Shown here: piece by piece, positions 24,104-30,920 of the stretch
Position numbering within the stretch: the first letter of the stretch is position 1
Layout: every line of letters starts with the position of its first letter
Source of the DNA: Geodermatophilus aquaeductus
GTDB taxonomy: Bacteria; Actinomycetota; Actinomycetes; Mycobacteriales; Geodermatophilaceae
Direction: 5' to 3'
Assembly (NCBI RefSeq): GCF_900182545.1
Contig: NZ_FXTJ01000003.1
Span: 248,001 to 312,000 of the forward strand
Length of the DNA stretch: 64,000 bases
The notes under the pieces: generated by a model
The model's input: the letters and a program-made list of their open reading frames with translations, nothing else
What the model was told of the DNA's origin: nothing
Databases searched by the model: none
Program-made: the position numbers and the translations under genes

Positions 24104-24919
24104 GTGGACGCACCCGACGTCGACGCGGTGTTCAAGGCCCTCGCCGACCGCACGCGCCGGGTGCTCCTCGACCGGCTGCGCGAGCAGGACGGGCAGACCC
24201 TCGGCGAGCTGTGCGCGCACCTGGGGATGGCCCGGCAGTCGGCCACCCAGCACCTCGACGTCCTCGTCCGGGCGGGCCTGGTCACCGTGGTCCGCAGCGG
24301 ACGGGAGCGGCTGCACTTCCTGAACCCCGCGGCGATCTCCGAGATCGGGGAGCGCTGGATCTCCACGTTCGACCGGCCGCGCCTGCAGGCCCTGGCCGCC
24401 ATCCGCGACGCAGCAGAGGAGCTCGCCGTGTCCGAGCAGTCGACCGAGCAGACGACCGGGTCCGTCCCCACCTACGTCTACGTCACCTACGTCCGCGCCA
24501 GCGCCGAGCAGGTGTGGCAGGCCCTCACCGACGCCGACCTCACCGCCCGCTACTGGGGGCACAGCAACGTGTCGGACTGGCAGCCGGGCAGCCGCTGGGA
24601 GCACCGCCGCACCGACGGCTCGGGCCAGGTGGACGCCGGCGGCCGCGTGCTGGAGACCGAACCGCCGCGCCGGCTGGTGATGACCTTCGGCGACCCCACC
24701 GGCGAGGAACCGCCGGGCGGCGCCTCCGTCGTCACCTTCCTCGTCGAGCAGCACGGCGGCATCGTCCGGCTGACCGTCACCCACGAGAACCTCGCCGACG
24801 GCCGGGCGCTGCGCGAGATCTCGCAGGGCTGGCCGGCCGTGCTCGCCAACCTCAAGTCGCTGCTGGAGACCGGCGAGGTGCTCCCCGAGGAGCCCTGGGC
24901 GATGCCGGCGCAGACCTGA
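24104..24919 (+). CDS. ArsR-type HTH regulator fused to SRPBCC (AHSA1) domain
   Basis: This 271-residue fusion has a winged helix in residues about 1-95 (VFKALADRTRRVLLDRLREQ, LCAHLGMARQSATQHLDVL). An AHSA1-type START/SRPBCC ligand-binding fold follows in residues about 125-265 (YVTYVRASAEQVWQALTDAD, YWGHSNVSDW, GWPAVLANLKSLLETGE). No metal-binding Cys pair is present in the HTH part, so control probably responds to a ligand of the SRPBCC domain rather than to a metal. GTG 24104 sits 6 nt after the -10, suggesting a leaderless message. An in-frame start at 24068 would translate through the operator and is unlikely. Confidence 0.9.
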   Translation: MDAPDVDAVFKALADRTRRVLLDRLREQDGQTLGELCAHLGMARQSATQHLDVLVRAGLVTVVRSGRERLHFLNPAAISEIGERWISTFDRPRLQALAAIRDAAEELAVSEQSTEQTTGSVPTYVYVTYVRASAEQVWQALTDADLTARYWGHSNVSDWQPGSRWEHRRTDGSGQVDAGGRVLETEPPRRLVMTFGDPTGEEPPGGASVVTFLVEQHGGIVRLTVTHENLADGRALREISQGWPAVLANLKSLLETGEVLPEEPWAMPAQT

Positions 24920-25053
24920 GCCGGACCCGGGCGACGACCCTGGTGTCCGGCTGACGCCCGCGCGGTGACGACGCGCCGGAGGCGGGCCCTCCGGCCGTGG
25001 ACGTCCGGCCGCGCCGGGGCGACCGTCCGGGGTCTCGGCTGGAGGGGACGGCC

Positions 25054-25716
25054 ATGAGACGCATCGCCCTGGTCCTGTTCGCGCTCCTGCTCGGCCTGGT
25101 CGTGGCGGCGCCGCCGGCCGCCGCGGTCCCACCCGGCACGGAGACGAGGCTCCTCGGGGAGCTGTGGACCACGACCCTGCAGACGCCGCTGGCGAAGAAC
25201 CCGCTGGCCGGCGGGGACCCCTGCGTGCCTCTGTCCGGCCGTGTCGTCGCGCCCTTCTCCGCGTTCTTCCCGGAGCTGACCTGCACCGTGGCGCCGGGGA
25301 CGCGGGTGTTCGTCGCGGGCTTGACCGTCGAGTGCAGCACCGTCGAGCCGCCGCCCTTCGCCGGCACCGACCCGGCCTCGCTGCGCGACTGCGCCCTCGC
25401 CGGCATCCGGGTGGCCGCGCTGACGGTCACCCTCGACGGGGCGCCGCTGCCGCTGACGAAGGTGGTGACCGGTCCGCTGGCCGTCGCCCTCCCGGACCCC
25501 AACATCCTGAGCGCTGACCCGGGACCGGCGACGTCCGTCGCCGCGGGACGAGTGGCCCTCACGCGGCCGTTGCCCGTCGGCTGCCACGTGATCGCCATCG
25601 CGGGCACCCTCGCGCCCAGGAACCCGGTGCTGGTGGCGGGCGCCGCCCCGGCGTCGTTCAGCAACACCACGACGATCGCCGTGAGCCCCCGCGGACGCAC
25701 GGTGACCTGCGACTGA
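25054..25716 (+). CDS. Secreted protein of unknown function
   Basis: This 220-residue protein opens with a clear Sec signal peptide (basic MRR, hydrophobic core LVLFALLLGLVVAA, cleavage likely after AAA near residue 24). The mature part is beta-rich with six cysteines, which may form disulfides outside the cell. No known domain is recognised. ATG 25054 is preceded by GGAGGGG. It stands alone between the ArsR-SRPBCC gene and the convergent ABC permease gene. The 134 bp upstream hold no other gene; I see no clear promoter there. Confidence 0.8.
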   Translation: MRRIALVLFALLLGLVVAAPPAAAVPPGTETRLLGELWTTTLQTPLAKNPLAGGDPCVPLSGRVVAPFSAFFPELTCTVAPGTRVFVAGLTVECSTVEPPPFAGTDPASLRDCALAGIRVAALTVTLDGAPLPLTKVVTGPLAVALPDPNILSADPGPATSVAAGRVALTRPLPVGCHVIAIAGTLAPRNPVLVAGAAPASFSNTTTIAVSPRGRTVTCD

Positions 25717-25732
25717 CCACCGGGCCTGCCGG

Positions 25733-26545
25733 TCAGCTCGTGACGTCCTTGGTGGCGAAGTTCGCCCACGCGGCGGTCAGCAGCACCCCGACGTAGACGC
25801 CCTGCAGCGCCAGCCCGCGGACGACGTCGCGCCACAGGACCGGGTCCCGGAACAGGTCGACGAACGCCAGCCAGTAGCGCGTCGGCAGGTACGGCGCGAT
25901 CGGCGAGGCGGCGTCGAGGGTGAACAGCAGCGAGGAGGTCACCAGCACCGCCAGCGCGCCGAGGGCGGCGGCCAGCGGCGAGTCGGTGAGCGTGGAGAAG
26001 AACAGCCCGAACGCCGCGACGCCGAGCATCGACACCGCCACGTAGCCGATGGCCATGACCGTGCGCCCGGCCAGCTGCTCCGGCGTCAACGAGGTCCCCG
26101 ACACCGACGTCCCCGCGGCCACCGGCCGGGCGTCGAACAGCAGCGTGCCCACCAGGTAGCCGACGGCGGCGACCACCACCACCGTCACCACGACGAAGGC
26201 GAGCACCGCCAGGAGCTTGGCCACCAGCAGCCGGGTGCGGCCGGCGGGGCGGGCGAGCAGGTAGCGCAGCGTCCCGGCCTGCGCCTCCCCCGCGACGGCG
26301 TCCCCGCTGACCACCGCAACGGCGATCGGCAGGAACAGCGGCAGCACGATGGCCAGCGCCGCGAGCGGGTAGAGCTGGCCGTTGGTGAGGACGGCGGACA
26401 GGAACGGCGGGCCCTCGCCCGGCCGCGGCGCGAGGTCGGTGAGCCGCAGCAGCACCGCCACCAGCACCGGCAGCGCGTTGAGGACCGCGATGGTCACCCA
26501 CGTGCGCGGCCGGCCGAACGTCTTGCGCAGCTCGACCCCGATCAC
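25733..26545 (-). CDS. ABC transporter permease (ABC-2 type)
   Basis: This 270-residue protein has about six membrane helices and the usual ABC-2 opening VIGVELRKTFGRPRTWVTIA. GEAQAGTLRYLLARPAGR is the conserved cytoplasmic coupling region before the second helix pair. GTG 26545 overlaps the stop of the ATP-binding subunit gene (GTGA). It forms the membrane part of an exporter of unknown cargo with the two upstream genes. Confidence 0.88.
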   Translation of the reverse strand: MIGVELRKTFGRPRTWVTIAVLNALPVLVAVLLRLTDLAPRPGEGPPFLSAVLTNGQLYPLAALAIVLPLFLPIAVAVVSGDAVAGEAQAGTLRYLLARPAGRTRLLVAKLLAVLAFVVVTVVVVAAVGYLVGTLLFDARPVAAGTSVSGTSLTPEQLAGRTVMAIGYVAVSMLGVAAFGLFFSTLTDSPLAAALGALAVLVTSSLLFTLDAASPIAPYLPTRYWLAFVDLFRDPVLWRDVVRGLALQGVYVGVLLTAAWANFATKDVTS

Positions 26546-27459
26546 GCGCGCTCCACCCGGTCCGCGCTGGTGCCCGCTGCGGCGAGCACCACCTCCTCCA
26601 GCGTGGGCCGCTGCAGCGCCAGGCCGCGCACGGGCACGCCGGCGCCGACCAGCAGCGCGTTGACCTCCGCGGGGTCGGTCCCGCGCACCACCACCGTCCC
26701 GCCGTCGGTGGCGAGCACCCGCCCGTCGAGCACCGCGCGCACCCGCTCGGGCGCCGGGGTGTCGACGACGGTCGCGCCGGTGGGCGCGGTCAGGCGGGCC
26801 ATCTCGTCCTGCAGCACCAGCCGCCCGCGGTCGAGCACGCCCACGCGGCTGCACAGCTGCTCGACCTCGGCCAGCAGGTGGCTGGAGAGGAACACCGTCG
26901 TCCCGCCGCGGTGCAGATCGAGCAGCAGCTCCCGCACCTCGGCGATGCCCTGGGGGTCCAGGCCGTTGGTCGGCTCGTCGAGGACCAGCAGTTCCGGCCG
27001 CCGCAGCAGGGCCCCGGCCAGCCCGAGGCGCTGGCGCATGCCGAGGGAGTAGGCGCCGACCTTGCGCCGCCCCACGCCGCTGAGCCCCACCTGGTCGAGC
27101 ACCTCGGCGATCCGGCGTCCGCGGGTACGGCGCGACCCGCCCGGCCCGGCCGCGTCGAGCAGTGCCAGGTTGGCCGCGCCGGACAGGTGCCGGTGGTGCG
27201 CCGGCCCCTCGATGAGCGCGCCCACGCGCGGCAGCACACGGCGTCCGGCCCGCGGCATCCACTCACCGAGCAGCTCGACGTCCCCGCGAGTGGGCAGCAC
27301 CAGCCCGAGCAGCATGCGGACCGTCGTCGTCTTGCCCGAGCCGTTGGCGCCGAGGAAGCCGTAGACGTCGCCGGCGCGCACGTCGAGGTCGATGCCGTCG
27401 ACGGCGCGCACCCGGCCGTACTGCTTGACCAGGTCCCGCGTGACGATCACCGACGTCAC
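26542..27459 (-). CDS. ABC transporter ATP-binding protein
   Basis: This 305-residue protein has Walker A GANGSGKTT, the signature YSLGMRQRLGLAGALL, Walker B ELLVLDEPTNGLDP and the H-loop FLSSHLLAEVEQL. It belongs to the DrrA/BcrA-like group serving ABC-2 exporters. Coupled starts (GTGA) link it to the preceding LolA/RseB-like gene and the following permease gene, so all three probably work together. The cargo could be a lipid, peptide or drug; this is inference. Confidence 0.93.
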   Translation of the reverse strand: MTSVIVTRDLVKQYGRVRAVDGIDLDVRAGDVYGFLGANGSGKTTTVRMLLGLVLPTRGDVELLGEWMPRAGRRVLPRVGALIEGPAHHRHLSGAANLALLDAAGPGGSRRTRGRRIAEVLDQVGLSGVGRRKVGAYSLGMRQRLGLAGALLRRPELLVLDEPTNGLDPQGIAEVRELLLDLHRGGTTVFLSSHLLAEVEQLCSRVGVLDRGRLVLQDEMARLTAPTGATVVDTPAPERVRAVLDGRVLATDGGTVVVRGTDPAEVNALLVGAGVPVRGLALQRPTLEEVVLAAAGTSADRVERA

Positions 27460-28556
27460 GACGGTCCCCCGGTCAGCGTCTGCGCGGCGTCGGCCAGCGC
27501 GTCGAGCGTGACCGTGCCGGTGAGGACGTAGGTGCCCGCGCCCGGCGCGTCCACGAGCATCAGCCCGAGCGGGCCGGCCGCGACCCGGGTGCCGCGCTCG
27601 TCGCGCACCGCGTCGGGGGCGGCGGCCAGCGTGGACCGGATCGCCGAGGCCAGCCGCGCCGGGATCGGCGCCACCGCGAGCAGGGTGACGCCGCTGCCGT
27701 AGAGGCCCACGGCCTCCGGCGCCCCGGCCAGCGTCCGCCGCGGCAGGCCGGCCAGCTCGCCGGGCAGCGGCACGGGCGCGAGCCGGCGGCCGGCCTCGCG
27801 CAGCAGCCCCTCGGCGTCCTGGCCGGTCCGCACCCGGGCGTCGGCCGGCGGGGTGAACGCGACGACCTCGGCCGGCGGGACGGCGAGGTCGACGTCGAGG
27901 AACCGGGTGTCCAGCGCGGGGACCGACGCGTCCTCGGCCACCACCTCGACGGCCAGCGGCAGGCCGGTGCCCGCGTCGGCCCACACGTCGACCCGGGCCA
28001 CCGAGGCGGCGGGCGCGGCGGGCACCAGCCGCAGCCCGAGCGCGTCACGGCCGGCCACGCGGCGGGCGCCGATGCGCGAGAGCTCCTCGTCGGCGGCCTC
28101 CGACAGCAGCCGCCGGCCGAGGGTCGCCGGCACGAGGTCCGGCGGCGCGGGCAGGGTGAGCGCCGCGGGTGCGGTGCGGGTGGCGGTGGCCGACTCGTAC
28201 TCCCACGTCCACGAGCCGCCCGCGTCGACGTGCACGCCGGTCTCCCCCGCCGCGGACACGACGTCGACGCGGTGCTCGGCGGGTCCGCGCCACCACACCC
28301 GCAGCGCCGTCCGGTCGCTGAGCAGGTCGGCGACGGCGGGCAGTTGGTCGCCCACCGGCAGCGCCAGCCCGCCCGCGGAGACCGCGTACCCGGAGAAGCC
28401 GACGCCGTCGCTGGCGAGGACGGCGTCGCGCAGGTCGGCGGCGGCGACGTCGGCGTCGTCGGCGGGCAGCGCGCCCACCACCGCGGGCAGCGACGCGAGG
28501 ACGGCGACCAGCGCGACCACGAGCGACCAGCGGCGGGCCCGCCCGTGCCGCGACAT
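27456..28556 (-). CDS. Exported LolA/RseB-like lipid-binding-fold protein
   Basis: This protein of about 366 residues has an N-terminal signal or anchor (WSLVVALVAVLASLPAVVGA). The body resembles the RseB N-terminal/LolA half-barrel: a repeating beta pattern with WRGPAEHRVDVV and WTWEYESATA. A C-terminal domain follows. Such folds bind lipid or lipoprotein chains. ATG 28556 lies 7 nt after a TAGCGT -10-like hexamer (28564-28569), which suggests a leaderless operon start. It is followed without gap by the ABC ATPase and permease genes, so it may deliver or sense the exporter cargo. Confidence 0.75.
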   Translation of the reverse strand: MSRHGRARRWSLVVALVAVLASLPAVVGALPADDADVAAADLRDAVLASDGVGFSGYAVSAGGLALPVGDQLPAVADLLSDRTALRVWWRGPAEHRVDVVSAAGETGVHVDAGGSWTWEYESATATRTAPAALTLPAPPDLVPATLGRRLLSEAADEELSRIGARRVAGRDALGLRLVPAAPAASVARVDVWADAGTGLPLAVEVVAEDASVPALDTRFLDVDLAVPPAEVVAFTPPADARVRTGQDAEGLLREAGRRLAPVPLPGELAGLPRRTLAGAPEAVGLYGSGVTLLAVAPIPARLASAIRSTLAAAPDAVRDERGTRVAAGPLGLMLVDAPGAGTYVLTGTVTLDALADAAQTLTGGPS

Positions 28557-28587
28557 GCGAGCCACGCTACGACCGGCCCGCATCCCC

Positions 28588-28977
28588 TCAGAGCACCTCG
28601 ACGACCGCGGTGTGGCCGGACGACCGGGCCAGCCGCACGTCGCGGGTGACCAGCGGGCAGTCGAGCGCCTCGGCCAGCGCCACGTACGCGGCGTCGTAGG
28701 CCGAGACCGCGTCCCGGAGCTCCCACGCGCGCCTCCGGAGCTCTGCGTGGGCCGGCCACCGCTTCATCGGGAGGTCGTCGAGGTCGGTGAGGACGGCGGC
28801 GGCCCGGGCGGCGTCCAGGGCACCGCGGCGGACCATGCCGCGGAGCGCCGACACGACCTCGTAGTCGACGAGGGACGGCGCGTGCAGGTCCTCGTCCAGC
28901 AGGCGGTCGCGCAGCTCGCCGCTGCCCTCGACTCCGGTCAGGACGTCGACCAGGGCGGCGCAGTCGACGACGATCAC
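28588..28977 (-). CDS. vapC: VapC-type PIN domain ribonuclease toxin
   Basis: This 129-residue PIN protein has acidic catalytic residues: Asp5 in MIVVDCAALVDVL, a Glu in SLVDYEVVSALRG, and Asp residues in SAYDAAYVALAEAL and PLVTRDVRLA. VapC toxins cleave specific RNAs, often tRNA or rRNA, when freed from VapB. GTG 28977 overlaps the vapB stop by four bases, the standard arrangement. Target RNA unknown. Confidence 0.92.
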   Translation of the reverse strand: MIVVDCAALVDVLTGVEGSGELRDRLLDEDLHAPSLVDYEVVSALRGMVRRGALDAARAAAVLTDLDDLPMKRWPAHAELRRRAWELRDAVSAYDAAYVALAEALDCPLVTRDVRLARSSGHTAVVEVL

Positions 28978-29234
28978 CGCGTCCCGACGGCCTCGTCGAG
29001 CGCCGCGTCCCGCCGGTCCCGCTCGGCCTGCACCGCCACGAGCGCGGACTCACCGGCCGGCTCCGCCCGACCGGCCGCGCGGGCGAGCACCTCGCGGACG
29101 GTCGGCCGGGCGGTCTCCCGCTCCAGGAGCCCGAGCAGGTAGCGGTTCAGGGACTCGCCCCTCTCCGCCGCCCGCGCCTTGAGTGCCCGACGGACCTCGT
29201 CGGGCACGTCCCTGATCTGCAACAACGACGGCAC
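28974..29234 (-). CDS. vapB: VapB/FitA-type ribbon-helix-helix antitoxin
   Basis: This 86-residue protein starts MPSLLQIRDVPDEVRRALKA, the RHH fold of FitA/VapB antitoxins, with ERGESLNRYLLGLLERE as the helical part. The C-terminal half is the toxin-binding tail. GTG 29234 lies 6 nt after a TAGACT -10-like hexamer (29241-29246), so its mRNA may be leaderless. A perfect GATCGA-like half-site pair, GATGCA-N8-TGCATC, lies just upstream and is a likely autoregulatory operator. Confidence 0.9.
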   Translation of the reverse strand: MPSLLQIRDVPDEVRRALKARAAERGESLNRYLLGLLERETARPTVREVLARAAGRAEPAGESALVAVQAERDRRDAALDEAVGTR

Positions 29235-29256
29235 GGCGAGAGTCTAGGCCCGATGT

Positions 29257-29276
29257 GATGCACTGTGTATTGCATC
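29257..29276 (-). promoter_or_regulatory. Putative VapB operator
   Basis: GATGCA and TGCATC are perfect inverted half-sites 8 bp apart. They lie about 10 bp upstream of the vapB -10 hexamer, where the -35 should be. VapB/VapC complexes usually bind such sites to repress their own operon. The region also faces the divergent gene starting at 29333. Confidence 0.6.
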
Positions 29277-29332
29277 GGACGGCGACGTCTCTCCCACGGT
29301 ACGAGCGCCGCGTGGCGGGTAGCCCAGATCCC

Positions 29333-29977
29333 ATGGCCCCTCCCCTCAGTGACGCCGTCGTCGTCGACGTCCTGCGCCGGCTCGACCGCCTCACCGCGCC
29401 CCTCGTGCGGCGGCTGGGCCGTCCGCCGCACCTGCCTCCCGCCGAACGGGACGCGTGGTGGGCCACCCGGGCGGCGCAGATGGGTGCCGTCGGGGGCGGC
29501 CTGCCGCGGCTGGCCGGCCGGATCGCGGACCTGCTGCCGCTGCAGAACACCGTCGGGACGGCGGTGCAGTCGCTGGTGGTGCTCGGGGTGGCCGGCGAGC
29601 ACGGCGTCACCGACCCGGCCGAGCGGGTCTCGCTGTTGTCGCAGGTGCTGCTCGACCGCCCCCTGTCCCCCGAGCAGGCGCGACCGCTGCTGGAGCGGGT
29701 CCGCGGGAGCTACGCCGAGGCCGCCTTCGGCGCCCGCGAGGAGCGGGCCGGGCTGGTCGGCGTCATCCGGACCATCTGGCGGGCCGCCCGGCTGCTCAGC
29801 CGCATCGACGAGGCGCTCGACGCCCGCCCGAAGGGCCGCCTCGGCGCGCGGGCGTTCGCCCAGCTGCCCGTCGTGGGCGTCCTGGGTGGCTACGCCGCGG
29901 AGCGCGAGGCACTGCGCCGGGCCGCGCGCCGGACGGCCGAGCTGCTCGAGCCCGGCCGCCGGGTCACGGTCACGTGA
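29333..29977 (+). CDS. Hypothetical protein
   Basis: This 214-residue, Arg/Leu/Ala-rich protein has no family I can name. It begins MAPPLSDAVVVDVLRRLDRL, has a weakly hydrophobic middle (TVGTAVQSLVVLGVAG) and ends in a basic helix (REALRRAARRTAELL). The central part faintly recalls EcsC-like proteins, but I cannot support that call. ATG 29333 is the most plausible start; GTG 29312 is possible. No Shine-Dalgarno is clear. It diverges from vapBC. Confidence 0.65.
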   Translation: MAPPLSDAVVVDVLRRLDRLTAPLVRRLGRPPHLPPAERDAWWATRAAQMGAVGGGLPRLAGRIADLLPLQNTVGTAVQSLVVLGVAGEHGVTDPAERVSLLSQVLLDRPLSPEQARPLLERVRGSYAEAAFGAREERAGLVGVIRTIWRAARLLSRIDEALDARPKGRLGARAFAQLPVVGVLGGYAAEREALRRAARRTAELLEPGRRVTVT

Positions 29978-30037
29978 GGACGCGGCGCGCGGCCGCGGTC
30001 CTGGACGGCGTCGCCAGCGGGTAGCCCCCGCGCGGCG

Positions 30038-30862
30038 TCACCGCCCGGAGCCGCCACCCGAGTCCCCGCCCGGGTCCTCGGGGTCCTCCGGGTCCTCCGG
30101 GTCCTCCGGGTCCTCCGGGTCCTCCGGGTCCTCCGGGTCCTCCGGGTCCTCCGGGTCCTCCGGGTCCTCGCCGGGGTCGACCGGGTCCTCGCCGGGGTCG
30201 ACCGGGTCCTCCCCGCCGTCGTCGACGGCCCAGTCGCAACCCGCCGCGGCCGCCTCGCTCCGGAGGTCGCCGGCGGCCGAGAGCGCGGCCCGCTGTGTCG
30301 CCGTCAGTTCCTGCTGGGCGGCGTGGTTGGCCAGCTGCAGCTCGGCGACCAGGGCGCGCTCCTGCCGGTTCTCCTCCAGGAGCCGGGCCGTCTCCGCCAG
30401 TTCGACAGTCCTCGCGTCGATCGCGGCCTGACGGCCGCCGGGGTCACCGGTCCCGGCGGCCAGGAGCATCTGCTCGCCGAGCAGCTGGTCCCGCTCCTCG
30501 CCCAGGCGCTGCGCCTCGGCGAGCAGTGCCCCGACCTGGTCCGGGGGCGCGGGTGGCAGGTCCGCACCGCCGTCCAGCATCGCCTGGATCTCGTTCAGCC
30601 TCTCGGTGATGGCGGCGAGCAGCTCGTCGATCTCGGCGAACCGCTCGAGGCGGTCCTGCTCCTGCTGCGCACGCAGGTCCCGGATCTCGGCGTCGATCTC
30701 GGAGACCAGCGCCTCCAGCGCCTTCTCGTCGGACTCGATCTGGAGCCCCTGGTCGGCCAGGGTGCCGAACGCCTCGATCAGCCTCTTCACCTCGGCCAGG
30801 GCGTGCTCGGCGCGCCCCGTCTCGGTGACGAAGCCGTCCAGCAGTACTGCGCACTCGGTCAT
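30038..30862 (-). CDS. Coiled-coil protein with C-terminal Glu-Asp-Pro repeats
   Basis: This protein of about 274 residues is nearly all helix between residues 15 and 215. It has long charged heptad-like stretches (EIDAEIRDLRAQQEQDRLER, FAEIDELLAAITERLNEIQ), strongly suggesting a coiled coil. After a single Cys (AAGCDWAVDD) comes a tail of EDPVDPG units and then about eleven Glu-Asp-Pro triplets, ending in GGDSGGGSGR. There is no signal peptide or membrane helix. The EDP tail is encoded by nine identical 9-bp repeats (30083-30163) and should vary between strains. ATG 30862 has GGGAG 8 nt upstream. Function unknown; the acidic tail may act as a spacer or bind cations. Confidence 0.75.
   Translation of the reverse strand: MTECAVLLDGFVTETGRAEHALAEVKRLIEAFGTLADQGLQIESDEKALEALVSEIDAEIRDLRAQQEQDRLERFAEIDELLAAITERLNEIQAMLDGGADLPPAPPDQVGALLAEAQRLGEERDQLLGEQMLLAAGTGDPGGRQAAIDARTVELAETARLLEENRQERALVAELQLANHAAQQELTATQRAALSAAGDLRSEAAAAGCDWAVDDGGEDPVDPGEDPVDPGEDPEDPEDPEDPEDPEDPEDPEDPEDPEDPEDPGGDSGGGSGR
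30083..30163 (-). repeat. Nine perfect 9-bp tandem units (EDP codons)
   Basis: The unit gtcctccgg (plus strand) is repeated nine times without error and is flanked by one near copy on each side. It encodes the Glu-Asp-Pro triplets at the C-terminus of the coiled-coil protein. Perfect identity down to the third codon position indicates recent slippage rather than old selection. Confidence 0.95.
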
Positions 30863-30920
30863 CCGCCCGTCTCCCGTCTGCCGTCCCGGCGGCACCCCGG
30901 CACACCCGGCACCGCCGCGG

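Noticed and set aside
30074-30172. CRISPR-like array
   Set aside because: Units are only 9 bp with no spacers and are in frame within a gene; it is a tandem coding repeat.
29265-30431. Plus-strand frame with Gly-Ser-Ser repeats opposite the EDP repeats
   Set aside because: It is the antisense reading of the 9-bp repeat array; the minus-strand frame encodes a coherent coiled coil with a ribosome site.
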